DNA of 64,000 nt from Halomonas beimenensis (GTDB lineage: Bacteria > Pseudomonadota > Gammaproteobacteria > Pseudomonadales > Halomonadaceae), in assembly GCF_002549795.1 (NCBI RefSeq), contig NZ_CP021435.1:2418001-2482000 (forward strand), in the 5' to 3' direction. The notes under the pieces were generated by a model, which worked only from the letters and a program-made list of their open reading frames with translations, searched no databases and was not told the DNA's origin. Within the stretch, counting starts at the first letter, position 1. The number at the start of each line of letters is the position of its first letter. Of this stretch, positions 1 through 8,107 are shown in pieces. A program made the translations under genes and the position numbers.

Positions 1-341
1 CGCGGCACGAACCCGAAGGCCAACCCCGGGATCGCCGCGATGCGCAGCCGCGAGGTGCCGAACTCCTTGAGGGCCAGCACGCTGTGTCTCAGCTCCTCGA
101 TGTTGCCCATCAAGCGCAGGATTTCCTCGTAGAGCTCCCGGGCCTCGGGGGTTGCCACCAGGCGATTCTTCTCCCGCAGGAACAGCGTGAGCCCCAGATT
201 CTGCTCCAGCTGGGAGAGCGAGCGACTGACCCCGGACTGGGTGATGCCCAGCGTGCGGGCGGCCTGTGAGGCGGTGCCCACTTCGAACAGCGTCTTGAAG
301 ATGGCGAGCGCCTTGAGGGAATGAATGTTGACGTCAGGCAT
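1..341 (-). CDS. LysR-family transcriptional regulator, N-terminal part (cut by window edge)
   Basis: The minus-strand reading frame starts at ATG 341 and runs off the left edge, giving about 113 residues. The N-terminus reads MPDVNIHSLKALAIF and contains the helix-turn-helix pattern ASQAARTLGITQSGVSRSL typical of LysR regulators, followed by the linker helix and the beginning of the effector-binding domain. It is divergent from the aminotransferase operon that starts at 448, the usual arrangement for a LysR protein controlling its neighbour. The inducer cannot be told because the effector domain is missing. Family assignment is firm; the regulatory target is inference from position. Confidence 0.93.
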   Translation of the reverse strand, partial: MPDVNIHSLKALAIFKTLFEVGTASQAARTLGITQSGVSRSLSQLEQNLGLTLFLREKNRLVATPEARELYEEILRLMGNIEELRHSVLALKEFGTSRLRIAAIPGLAFGFVP

Positions 342-378
342 GACTTGGAATCATAGAATTCGGTAAAAACATCATATA

Positions 379-408
379 TTGAAATAGAATAACGAGTCTA
401 CCTAGACT
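379..408 (+). promoter_or_regulatory. Predicted promoter of the aminotransferase operon
   Basis: The AT-rich divergent spacer between the LysR gene and the aminotransferase contains a -35-like TTGAAA (379-384), an 18-bp spacer and a -10-like TAGACT (403-408). A start near 415 would leave a leader of about 33 nt before ATG 448. The AT-rich stretch 355-395 just upstream is where a LysR protein would be expected to bind. This is a prediction from motif match only. Confidence 0.5.
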
Positions 409-447
409 GGCGACATCCGACAGCACAACCACAACGGATCCGACAAG

Positions 448-1821
448 ATGACGACCTCCCCCTTGTTCTACCAGGCAGGCCCCGCCATGCCGGAAATCAG
501 CCACGGCCGCGGCGTTTTCCTGTGGGACACCCAAGGCAAGGAATATCTCGACGGCTGCGCCGGGGCCATCTCCTGCAACCTCGGCCACGGCCGCGGGGAC
601 ATTCGTGACGCCATGCTGGCCCAGCTCGATCGCGTCGCCTTCACCTATCGCACCCAGTTCGAGAACGCCCCGGCCGTGGCACTGGCCGAGGCGCTGGTCG
701 AGATGACGGAAGGCGACCTGGAGAAGGTGTTCTTCGTCTCCAGTGGTTCCGAGGCGGTGGAGTCCGCCCTCAAGCTGGCCCGGCAATACTTCGTGGCTCG
801 GGACGAGCCCGGGCGTCGCCACTTCGTGTCGCTGCGCCCCTCCTACCACGGCAGCACCCTGGGGGCGCTGGGCGTCACCGGCTACCAGCCCCTGGAGGCG
901 CCCTTCGCGGACATCACCTCCGGTTCGATCAAGGTCCCCGGTCCCGACTTCTATCGTCATCGGGACGGGGGGCGCGACGCCCATGTCCGCCGCGTGCTCG
1001 ACGACACCCGCGCACGGATCGAGGCCGTCGGCGGCGACACCATCATCGCCGTCGTGGTCGAACCCGTCGGCGGCGCCAGCACCGGGGCACGCCTGGTCGA
1101 TCGAGCCTACCTGGAAGGGCTGCGCACGTTGTGCGACGAGTTCGGCTGCCTGCTGATCTTCGACGAGGTGCTCTGCGGCGTGGGCCGCACCGGCCGCTGG
1201 TTCGCCTACCAGCAGTGGGGCGTGGCGCCGGACCTGCTGACCACCGCCAAGGGCCTCGGGGCCGGCTACTACCCGGTCGGGGCCCTGCTGTGCCGCGAGG
1301 CGATCGTCGAGACGGTCATGGCCAGCGGCGGCTTCCAGCACGGCCACACCTATGCCGGCAACCCCCTGGCCTGCGCCACCGGCCTGGCCGCCGTCGAGGC
1401 GATCCGCCGCGAGGGCCTGCTGGACAACGTCAAGGCTCGCGGCGACCAGCTCCGGCGTGGCCTCGAGGCACTCCGATCCCGCTATCCCTGGATCGGCGAC
1501 GTGCGCGGCCTCGGCCTGCTGTGGGGCGTGGAACTGGTCATGGACCCCGTCGAGAAGACGCCCTTCCCCGCCGAGGCCAACCTCTTCGCCCGGGTGACGG
1601 CACTGGCCAAGGAGGAAGGGCTGCTCGTCTACCCACGCCGCACCCTGGACGGCCTGGCCGGCGACCACTTCCTGGTCAGCCCGCCCTTCACCATCAGCGA
1701 CCGCGAGACCGACCTGCTCCTCGAACGGCTCGCCCGCGCCCTGGAACGGCTCGACCGGGAGGTGGTGACACCGCTGCTCGGCGAGCTCGACGCTTCCACC
1801 GCCAATGGCATCACAGGCTGA
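448..1821 (+). CDS. Class III PLP-dependent aminotransferase (aspartate aminotransferase family)
   Basis: This 457-residue protein is a complete fold-type I, class III aminotransferase. Visible features are the N-terminal GRGVFLWDTQGKEYLDGCAG segment, the phosphate-binding SSGSEAVESALK around residue 100, the DEVLCGVGRTG aspartate motif that contacts the pyridine nitrogen, and the Schiff-base lysine K268 in TTAKGLGAGYYPVG. Class III enzymes usually move an omega-amino group to pyruvate or 2-oxoglutarate. It is the first gene of an operon with CoA transferase, M20 deacylase, thiolase and NhaC-type transporter, so it probably acts in catabolism of an amino or diamino acid. The exact substrate cannot be read from the sequence. 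Confidence 0.93.
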   Translation: MTTSPLFYQAGPAMPEISHGRGVFLWDTQGKEYLDGCAGAISCNLGHGRGDIRDAMLAQLDRVAFTYRTQFENAPAVALAEALVEMTEGDLEKVFFVSSGSEAVESALKLARQYFVARDEPGRRHFVSLRPSYHGSTLGALGVTGYQPLEAPFADITSGSIKVPGPDFYRHRDGGRDAHVRRVLDDTRARIEAVGGDTIIAVVVEPVGGASTGARLVDRAYLEGLRTLCDEFGCLLIFDEVLCGVGRTGRWFAYQQWGVAPDLLTTAKGLGAGYYPVGALLCREAIVETVMASGGFQHGHTYAGNPLACATGLAAVEAIRREGLLDNVKARGDQLRRGLEALRSRYPWIGDVRGLGLLWGVELVMDPVEKTPFPAEANLFARVTALAKEEGLLVYPRRTLDGLAGDHFLVSPPFTISDRETDLLLERLARALERLDREVVTPLLGELDASTANGITG

Positions 1822-1827
1822 GACCTC

Positions 1828-2529
1828 ATGACATTGCTCAACCAGAAACAGACCAGCCTCGAGGCCGCCATCGCCGGCATTCCCGATGGGGCCTCGATCA
1901 TGGTCGGCGGCTTCGGCTCGCCCGGCACCCCCTTCGCCCTGCTCGACGAGCTGCTGGCCCAGGGCCAGCGGCACCTGACGCTGATCAAGAACGACGCCAA
2001 CGAACCGGATATCGGCATCGGCCGCCTGATCCGCGCCGGCCGGGTCGACCGGCTGATCACCTCGCATATCGGTCTCAACCGGGTCGCCATCGAGGAGATG
2101 AACCAGGGACGCCTGGCCGTGGAGATCCACCCCCAGGGACTGCTGGCCGAGAAGATCCGCTGCGCGGGCGCCGGCCACTATGGCTTCCTGACCGATATCG
2201 GCCTGGACACCGAGATCGCCGAGGGACGCCGCGAGATCGAATGCGAAGGCCGGACCTGGGCGATCGAGCCGGCCATCCACGCCGACGTCGCCCTGGTCCA
2301 TGCCGACCTCGCCGACGCCTACGGCAACCTCATCTATCGCGGCACCGCCATCAACCTCAACCCGCTGATGGCCATGGCCGCCGATCACGTCATCGCCCAG
2401 GCCTTCCGGGTCGAGCCCCCCGGCCAGCTGGCGCCGGCGTCCATCCATACGCCCTGTGCCTTCGTCAGCCAGGTCGTGCAGGTCGATCCCGCCACCCGCG
2501 AACAGGGGAGACGCGCCCATGCCGTCTGA
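1828..2529 (+). CDS. 3-oxoacid-type CoA transferase, subunit A
   Basis: This 233-residue protein matches the alpha subunit of family I CoA transferases (SCOT, AtoD, PcaI type). The glycine-rich GASIMVGGFGSPGTP motif lies near residue 22, and the protein has the usual subunit length. It starts six bases after the aminotransferase stop and overlaps the subunit B start by 11 bp, so the two subunits are translationally coupled. The heterodimer would transfer CoA, typically from succinyl-CoA or acetyl-CoA, to a keto acid produced upstream. The catalytic glutamate is on subunit B. The acceptor acid is unknown. Confidence 0.93.
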   Translation: MTLLNQKQTSLEAAIAGIPDGASIMVGGFGSPGTPFALLDELLAQGQRHLTLIKNDANEPDIGIGRLIRAGRVDRLITSHIGLNRVAIEEMNQGRLAVEIHPQGLLAEKIRCAGAGHYGFLTDIGLDTEIAEGRREIECEGRTWAIEPAIHADVALVHADLADAYGNLIYRGTAINLNPLMAMAADHVIAQAFRVEPPGQLAPASIHTPCAFVSQVVQVDPATREQGRRAHAV

Positions 2530-3172
2530 TCAGGAACGGATTCTCGCTCGCGCCGCCCGGGAGGTCGTGTCCGGGCAGGTCGTCAACCTCGGCATCGGCC
2601 TGCCGACCCGCCTGTTTCATTACCTGCCGCCACGGCTGGAGGTGCTCGTGCACTCCGAGAACGGCGTGCTGGGCTGCCAGCCCCTCGATCACGGCGCTTC
2701 GCCGGACCTCGAGATGATCGACTCCGGCGGCGCCTACATCGACACCCGCGCCGGCGCCAGCGTCTTCGACAGCGCCCTGTCCTTCGCCATGATCCGCCGC
2801 CGCCGGGTGGATCTCACCTTCATGGGCGCCTTCGAGGTCGACCAGCAGGGCAACCTGGCCAACTGGAAGATTCCGGGCAAGTTCTCCCCCGGCATCGGCG
2901 GGGCCATGGAGCTGGCCCAGAAGGTCGAGACCCTGGTGGTGCTCTGCTCGCACAACGACAAGCACGGCAACCCCAAGATCCTCCGTCGATGCCGGCTGCC
3001 GCTGACCGCCCCGCGTTGCGTGTCGCGGATCATCACCGAGAAGGCGGTCATGCAGGTGACCGACGCCGGACTCGAGGTGGTGGACATCGCCGAGGGCCTG
3101 GACGTGGCCACGCTGCGCGCGGCCACCGAGGCCGAGCTGATCGTCGACGAACGCCGTCTGGGGAGGTTCTGA
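2519..3172 (+). CDS. 3-oxoacid-type CoA transferase, subunit B
   Basis: This is a 217-residue beta subunit of a family I CoA transferase. The catalytic glutamate is E47 in the SENGVLG motif, which forms the covalent glutamyl-CoA intermediate in this family; NLGIGLPTRL precedes it. ATG 2519 is preferred over an in-frame upstream ATG (2456) because AGGGGAG sits just ahead at about 2504-2509 and because homologues begin close to the ERI-ARAAREV helix. It overlaps subunit A by 11 bp and abuts the next gene through TGATG. It acts with subunit A in the cytoplasm. Confidence 0.94.
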   Translation: MPSDQERILARAAREVVSGQVVNLGIGLPTRLFHYLPPRLEVLVHSENGVLGCQPLDHGASPDLEMIDSGGAYIDTRAGASVFDSALSFAMIRRRRVDLTFMGAFEVDQQGNLANWKIPGKFSPGIGGAMELAQKVETLVVLCSHNDKHGNPKILRRCRLPLTAPRCVSRIITEKAVMQVTDAGLEVVDIAEGLDVATLRAATEAELIVDERRLGRF

Positions 3173-4455
3173 TGCTCGATGCCACCGAGAAACGCATCCT
3201 CGAGCGCTGCGAGGCGCTGATGGACACGACCCTCGACCTCACCCGGGACCTGGTCCGCGGCTACAGCGTGCTGGGCCAGGAGCAGGGGGCGCTCGATACC
3301 ATGGAACGCTGGCTCGAACGCCTCGACCTGCCGGCGCAGCGCGTCGGCCTCGATGCCCCGGGCTTCGCCGATCATCCCCACCGGGCCCCGACCGCATGGT
3401 CCAGCGAAGGCCGCTACAACCTGGTCAGCCGGCTCAACCCGACTTCCGCGAAGCCTCACCTGGTGCTCAACGGCCACCTGGACGTGGTGCCCGCCGAGCC
3501 CACCGACATGTGGACGCGCCCGCCCTGGGAGCCCTGGGAGCAGGACGGCTGGCTGTATGGCCGCGGCGCCGGCGACATGAAGGCCGGCATCGCCGCCATG
3601 GTGATGGCCGTGCAGGCGGTGCGCGAGGCCGGCGGCACCCTCGACTTCCCGCTGACCCTGCAGACGGTGATCGAGGAAGAGTGCACGGGCAACGGCGCCC
3701 TGGCCTGCCTCCACCAGGGCTACAGCGGCGACTTCGTGCTGATCCCCGAACCCTTCGGCGCACAGATCTACAGCGGCCAGGTGGGCGTGCTGTGGTTCCG
3801 CATGCGCATCGACGGGGTGCCGGCCCATGTGCTGGACACCCGAGCCGGCAGCAACGCCATCGAGACCCTGCAGGGCTACCTGCCGGCCTTCAAGGCACTG
3901 GAGGCGAAAATCAACGGCCTGCCCCGCCCAGCGCCCTACGATGCCCTCGAGCACCCCTTCAACCTGAGCATCGGCAGGATCGAGGGCGGCAACTGGGCCT
4001 CCAGCGTGCCGGCCCACGCCATCCTCGAGGGGCGGGTCGGCTTCCCCCCCGGCATGAGTCCCGACGAGGTGATGGCCCGGGTGCGCCGGGTCGTCGCCGA
4101 GCATCACCGCTCGCTGGATGGCGGCACGCCGGCGCCGCGGGTCGAGTTCCATGGCTTTCGCTCCGAGGGCCACCTGGTCGATCTCGAGACCCCGGGGATC
4201 CGCCTGCTGTCGGGCTGCCACGAGGACCTGGTCGGGGCGCCACCGGCCCACTACCTCTCGACCTGCACCACCGACCTGCGGGCCTTCCACGTATCGGGCG
4301 GCATCAACGGCACCTGCTACGGCCCCGTGGCACAGCGCATCCACGGCGTCGACGAGTGTGTCGAGATCGACTCCATCCGCCGGGTGCTGACCACCTACGC
4401 CCTGTTCATCCACCGCTGGGCCGCCGCCGGCGACACCGCAAGGAGCGACTCATGA
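3172..4455 (+). CDS. M20-family metallo-deacylase (ArgE/DapE type)
   Basis: This 427-residue protein is an M20 zinc peptidase/deacylase. Metal-binding motifs are visible: NGHLDVVP (zinc His with the following Asp), GRGAGDMKAG (bridging Asp) and VIEEECTGNG (catalytic Glu followed by a metal-binding Glu), with a Gly-rich dimerisation domain in the middle and a histidine (QRIHGVDE) near the C-terminus. Such enzymes hydrolyse N-acyl or amide bonds of amino acid derivatives. ATG 3172 overlaps the preceding stop by one base (TGATG) and has GGGAGG upstream, so it is coupled to the CoA transferase. Its substrate is probably an N-acylated intermediate of the operon's pathway; this is inference. Confidence 0.92.
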   Translation: MLDATEKRILERCEALMDTTLDLTRDLVRGYSVLGQEQGALDTMERWLERLDLPAQRVGLDAPGFADHPHRAPTAWSSEGRYNLVSRLNPTSAKPHLVLNGHLDVVPAEPTDMWTRPPWEPWEQDGWLYGRGAGDMKAGIAAMVMAVQAVREAGGTLDFPLTLQTVIEEECTGNGALACLHQGYSGDFVLIPEPFGAQIYSGQVGVLWFRMRIDGVPAHVLDTRAGSNAIETLQGYLPAFKALEAKINGLPRPAPYDALEHPFNLSIGRIEGGNWASSVPAHAILEGRVGFPPGMSPDEVMARVRRVVAEHHRSLDGGTPAPRVEFHGFRSEGHLVDLETPGIRLLSGCHEDLVGAPPAHYLSTCTTDLRAFHVSGGINGTCYGPVAQRIHGVDECVEIDSIRRVLTTYALFIHRWAAAGDTARSDS

Positions 4456-5630
4456 ACGACGCCTATCTCGTCGACTTCGCCCGCTCGGCCTTCACCCGCG
4501 CCCATCCCCGCAAGCCCGAGGTCGACGCCTGGTCGTGCCAGCGCGGCGACGTCCTGCTGGGGCAGGTGATCGACGTCCTGCTGGAGCGCAACCGCGTCGA
4601 GGGCGCGACCATCCAGGACCTCAGCGTCGGCTGCGCCCTGCCGGTCAAGGAGCAGTGGAGCTTCGGGGGGCGTTATCCCCTGTGGCTCTCCCGTCTCGGA
4701 CCGGGTTGCGCCTCGCGGCAGCTCGACCAGCAGTGCGGCTCCGGCCTGGCGGCCCTGCGCGCCACGGCGCGCGAGGTCCAGGCCGGCGCCATCCAGGCCG
4801 GGGTGGCCGGCGGCTTCGAGAACATGTCGCGGGTGCCGATGGGGCCGAGCCTCTTCCAGGAAGGCGCGCTGACGGTCCCCGAGGCCCTCCAGAGCACGGA
4901 CGGGCTCGACCCGACCGTGGCCATGAACATGGGCCTGACCGCCGAGCGCCTGGCCCGGGAAGGCGGCATCTCCCGGGAGGCCATGGACGCCTTCGCCCTG
5001 CGCTCCCATCAACGGGCCGCCCGAGCCGAGCGGGAGGGCTGGTTCGAGGGCGAGCGCCTGGCCCTGCCCAACCCGGCCGGCGAGGTGGTGGCGTGCGACG
5101 CCAATATCCGCCCCGACACCACCCTGGAACGCCTGGCCGACCTCGCCCCGGCCTTCATGGAGGACGGCCGGGTCACCGCCGGCAACAGCTCGCCCCTGAG
5201 CTCGGGCGCCGGCGCGGCGCTGGTGATGTCCGAGGCCGCCCTGGCCCGGCACGGCCTCTCCCCGCTGGCGCGGGTGGTCGAGGTGGTCGACCGCGGCGTG
5301 ACTCCCGAGCGCATGGGCGCCGGGGCGGCGGCCGCCATCGAGCGGTTGCTCGCGGTCAGCGGCCTCGGCATCGACGACATCGAGGCCTGGGAGATCAACG
5401 AGGCCTTCAGCGCCGTGCCGCTCTATGCCATGGAGGTCCTGGGCCTCGATCCGGAACGCGTGAATGCCTTCGGCGGCGCCCTGGCGCTGGGGCACCCCCT
5501 GGGCGCCACCGGCATCCGACTGGCCGGCACCCTCGCCCGCACCCTGCAGCATCGCCAGGGGCGTTATGGCTGCGCCGCCGCCTGCATCGGCGGCGGCCAG
5601 GGCATCGCCATGCTCCTGGAGCGCTGCTGA
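4452..5630 (+). CDS. Acetyl-CoA C-acyltransferase (thiolase)
   Basis: This 392-residue thiolase has all three catalytic elements: nucleophile C95 in DQQCGSGL, H348 in GGALALGHPLGATG and C378 in CIGGGQG. It would cleave a 3-oxoacyl-CoA with CoA to give acetyl-CoA plus a shortened acyl-CoA, or run the reverse condensation. The start overlaps the M20 gene stop (ATGA), so it belongs to the same operon. Together with the CoA transferase it suggests that the pathway ends in activation and thiolytic cleavage of a beta-keto acid. Thiolase identity is firm; direction and substrate are inferred. Confidence 0.93.
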   Translation: MNDAYLVDFARSAFTRAHPRKPEVDAWSCQRGDVLLGQVIDVLLERNRVEGATIQDLSVGCALPVKEQWSFGGRYPLWLSRLGPGCASRQLDQQCGSGLAALRATAREVQAGAIQAGVAGGFENMSRVPMGPSLFQEGALTVPEALQSTDGLDPTVAMNMGLTAERLAREGGISREAMDAFALRSHQRAARAEREGWFEGERLALPNPAGEVVACDANIRPDTTLERLADLAPAFMEDGRVTAGNSSPLSSGAGAALVMSEAALARHGLSPLARVVEVVDRGVTPERMGAGAAAAIERLLAVSGLGIDDIEAWEINEAFSAVPLYAMEVLGLDPERVNAFGGALALGHPLGATGIRLAGTLARTLQHRQGRYGCAAACIGGGQGIAMLLERC

Positions 5631-5762
5631 GCATCACCAGGGTACCGAGTACACCGACGAGGCCCCGCCATGACGCCATCGACTGCCATCTCCTCAGCAC
5701 CAGGACCGCCAACCTCCGGCGAACGGCGCCGAATGCCACCGCCATGAGCGCCACACGGGCGG

Positions 5763-5804
5763 CCTGACGGGCTTGGTCATCAAGCCCGAAGCCGGCCCGT
5801 CAGG
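5763..5804 (+). promoter_or_regulatory. Two mutually exclusive hairpins in the thiolase-nhaC gap
   Basis: In the 258-bp gap between the thiolase and the NhaC-type gene, CCTGACGGGC (5763-5772) is complementary to GCCCGTCAGG (5795-5804), a perfect 10-bp helix. An alternative perfect 7-bp helix, GGGCTTG (5769-5775) with CAAGCCC (5781-5787), shares bases 5769-5772, so the two structures cannot form together in full. There is no U-run, so neither is a classic terminator. It may be a processing or attenuation element separating transporter expression from the catabolic genes. Function is inference. Confidence 0.35.
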
Positions 5805-5888
5805 GCGACGACGGTCACCACACGAGAACCCGCGTCAGGCCGATCCCGATGTCGGCCAGGGACGCTTCACTCCCGAAAGGAGCCCCAC

Positions 5889-7337
5889 ATGCCAACTACA
5901 ACAACCAACGATACCTCCATACGCCCCTCGTTCCTGGGGGCCGCCAGCTGCATCGGCTTTCTCTGTTTCATGATGTTCGCCCAGATCTTCCTCCTGGGAG
6001 AAGACTGGGTCACCCATATCTCGCTGATCTTCGCCATCGTGGTCTGCGCGATCATCGCCCTGGCGTCGGGATTCGGCTGGCACGATATCCAGAAGGGCAT
6101 CCTCTACGGCTGCGAAATCGCGATGCTGCCCATGCTGATCCTGATGATGGTCGGGGTCCTGGTCGCCAGCTGGATCGCCTCGGGCACCATCCCGTCGCTG
6201 GTGTACTACGGCCTGCAGCTCATCAATCCTGCCTACTTCCTGTTCACGGCGGTGATCGTGTGCTCCATCGCCTCGCTGGTCACGGGCAGCTCCTGGACCA
6301 CCGCCGCGACCTTTGGCGTCGCCTTCATGGGCATCGGCAGCGGTCTCGACATTCCCCCCGCCATGACCGCCGGCGCCGTCATCTCCGGCGCCATTTTCGG
6401 CGACAAGATATCGCCCGTCTCCGATTCCACCAACCTGGCAGCGGGTATCGCCGAGGCCAACCTCTTCGACCATATCCGGTCCATGTTCTATACCACCGGT
6501 CCCGCCCTGCTCATTTCGGCCGCCCTGTTCTTCCTCATCGGCATGGGCTACGACAGCGGGAACGTCGACACCAGCCAGACCGACCGGCTGCTTGCAGGCA
6601 TCCGGGAGAACTACTCGGTGGGCCTGGTGGCCTTCCTGCCGCCGCTCATCGTGCTGGTGCTGGCCTATCGCCGGGTGAATGCACTCGCCGTCATGGTCAT
6701 CGGCAGCCTGGTGGGGGCGGCCATGGCGGTCGCCACCCAGGGCGTGGGCATCGGTGACATGATGAACTTCATGAACTACGGCTACGTGTCGGAAACCGGT
6801 GTCGAATCGGTGGACAGCCTGCTCAGCCGGGGCGGCCTGCAGGAAATGATGTGGACCATCTCGCTGGGCTTCATCGGACTGAGTCTCGGCGGACTGCTGG
6901 AGAAGACCCGCATGCTCGAGGTGCTGCTCGAGCGGATGGGCGAGCTGGTCAGCCACTCGCGTGGCCTGATCACCACTCACGTGCTGGCGTCGCTGGCCAC
7001 CAACCTGTTCTCGGCGAGCCAATACATCGCCATCATCATCCCCGGGCGCATGCTGGTACCGGCCTATCGCCGGCTCAACATCCTGCCGTCCGTCTGCTCG
7101 CGTACCTGCGAGGACTCCGCCACCGTGACCTCTCCCCTCGTGCCCTGGGGCCTGGGCGGGGCCTACTACATGGGCGTGCTGGATGTGTCGGCCTGGGACT
7201 ACATGGGGTGGACCTTCCTGGCCCTCATCACCCCGGTCATCGCGGTGCTCTACGCCATGTTCAACCTCTTCATCTGGCGGGAGGGCGAGCGCAACGACGT
7301 CAACACCTATCGCCAGCAGGAAGTGCAGCCAGGCTGA
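5889..7337 (+). CDS. nhaC: NhaC-family Na+/H+ antiporter-type transporter
   Basis: This 482-residue polytopic membrane protein has about a dozen hydrophobic segments and the NhaC signature GAIFGDKISPVSDSTNLA near residue 170, with a second conserved stretch LPSVCSRTCEDSATVTSPLVPW near residue 400 that matches the repeated half of this fold. NhaC members exchange Na+ for H+, and relatives exchange organic acids. An AAAGGAG ribosome binding site lies 8 bp before ATG 5889. It is last in the catabolic operon, so it may carry the pathway substrate or handle Na+ linked to its uptake; this is inference. A strong terminator follows. Confidence 0.9.
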   Translation: MPTTTTNDTSIRPSFLGAASCIGFLCFMMFAQIFLLGEDWVTHISLIFAIVVCAIIALASGFGWHDIQKGILYGCEIAMLPMLILMMVGVLVASWIASGTIPSLVYYGLQLINPAYFLFTAVIVCSIASLVTGSSWTTAATFGVAFMGIGSGLDIPPAMTAGAVISGAIFGDKISPVSDSTNLAAGIAEANLFDHIRSMFYTTGPALLISAALFFLIGMGYDSGNVDTSQTDRLLAGIRENYSVGLVAFLPPLIVLVLAYRRVNALAVMVIGSLVGAAMAVATQGVGIGDMMNFMNYGYVSETGVESVDSLLSRGGLQEMMWTISLGFIGLSLGGLLEKTRMLEVLLERMGELVSHSRGLITTHVLASLATNLFSASQYIAIIIPGRMLVPAYRRLNILPSVCSRTCEDSATVTSPLVPWGLGGAYYMGVLDVSAWDYMGWTFLALITPVIAVLYAMFNLFIWREGERNDVNTYRQQEVQPG

Positions 7338-7385
7338 GCGCAGCCCGGCTGACCGGAGCCCGGTCGACCAGGCCGACATGCCGAG

Positions 7386-7416
7386 GAGGCGCCGTGCTCG
7401 ACACGGCGCCTCTTTT
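7386..7416 (+). terminator. Rho-independent terminator of the catabolic operon
   Basis: A perfect 11-bp stem, GAGGCGCCGTG (7386-7396) with CACGGCGCCTC (7402-7412), encloses a 5-nt loop and is followed by TTTT (7413-7416). It lies 49 bp after the NhaC gene stop and reads on the plus strand. From here to the SRP RNA at 7768 (about 350 bp) no credible gene was seen. Confidence 0.9.
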
Positions 7417-7767
7417 CGAGTTCCTGCTCCCGATTCCGATTCCACCCGATACACCGCTCTCCGGAGCGGCGACGGCCTGGGCCCCGACAAGGCCTGGCGC
7501 TCGAGCGCCTGCTTCCAGGGGGCCGACAGCTGGCGCGCCACCCAGGCATGACGGGCGGCGACATGTCGCGCAGACGGGGCATGACCCACGCTGCACCGGC
7601 ACGACTACGCGGCCACCGGCGAGCTACAAGCCGGGGGGAGTCTCACCCACGCCTGGCGGCGGGATGGCGCGACAAGGGGGTATCGAGGGGGACGAGAGGA
7701 GATGTCGGGTCGGAGAAGGGCGACCGAGGTAACGCTGGGGCCCTTTTCGGGGTCCCGAAATGGAGGC
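7417..7767. other. Gene-free stretch between the operon terminator and SRP RNA
   Basis: This 350-bp stretch has no reading frame with a recognisable product or good ribosome binding site. Near its right end, just past the 3' end of the SRP RNA on the minus strand, the inverted repeat TTTCGG/CCGAAA (about 7746-7761) could form a short hairpin but lacks a clear U-run, so it is at best a weak terminator or processing stem for that RNA. Confidence 0.5.
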
Positions 7768-7871
7768 GGCCCCGAGAGCCACATCCCGGCACACGCGTCC
7801 ACCACTACCGTTGCTCCCTTCCGGGCCTGGCGGGGTTTGCGGCTTAGCGTTGCGGGAGGACCGACGGGGCC
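7768..7871 (-). ncRNA. ffs: 4.5S signal recognition particle RNA
   Basis: The minus strand reads a 104-nt RNA whose ends pair (GGCCCCG at the 5' end with CGGGGCC at the 3' end). It holds the conserved 4.5S blocks: CUCCCGCAACGCUA near the 5' side, the apical GGAA tetraloop region CCCGGAAGGGAGCA that binds Ffh and FtsY, and GACGCGUGUGCCGGGAUGU on the 3' side, closely matching the Escherichia coli RNA as remembered. It is the RNA scaffold of the bacterial SRP that targets inner-membrane proteins. Exact ends are set by the terminal helix and may differ by a few bases. Confidence 0.95.
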
Positions 7872-7934
7872 ACCACAGCGGGCGCTCTGGGCGCCTGACT
7901 CGGAGTGCGATCAAGCACTTGCCGAACGCCGGGC

Positions 7935-7963
7935 ACTATACCAATGCCCCGCCGCCACGGCAA
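7935..7963 (-). promoter_or_regulatory. Predicted promoter of the SRP RNA gene
   Basis: On the minus strand TTGCCG (7963-7958) is separated by exactly 17 bp from TATAGT (7940-7935). A start near 7928 gives a leader of roughly 56 nt before the mature 4.5S 5' end at 7871, which would be removed by 5' processing as for other 4.5S precursors. The match is good but untested. Confidence 0.6.
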
Positions 7964-8107
7964 GGAACGATTGCTCCGGAGCGCGTCGCGTTGACCCCAC
8001 GGGATGTCGGGGAGGCCTTCCTGCTCTATGGTGATAGACAGTGTCGCTACGCCCGCCACCCTGCCGGTGGCCGGGCTGGTGTCCATTTGCCAAGCAGGAG
8101 GCATCCC

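Noticed and set aside
334..2520. Very long minus-strand open frame opposite the aminotransferase and CoA transferase genes
   Set aside because: Arginine/glycine/aspartate-biased translation with no family features; it is a GC-rich shadow of the plus-strand genes. The same holds for other long antisense frames such as 2734-4413, 7844-9736 and 22821-26567.
7746..7767. Terminator for the SRP RNA
   Set aside because: The TTTCGG/CCGAAA hairpin has no following U-run on the minus strand, so it was noted only as a possible stem.
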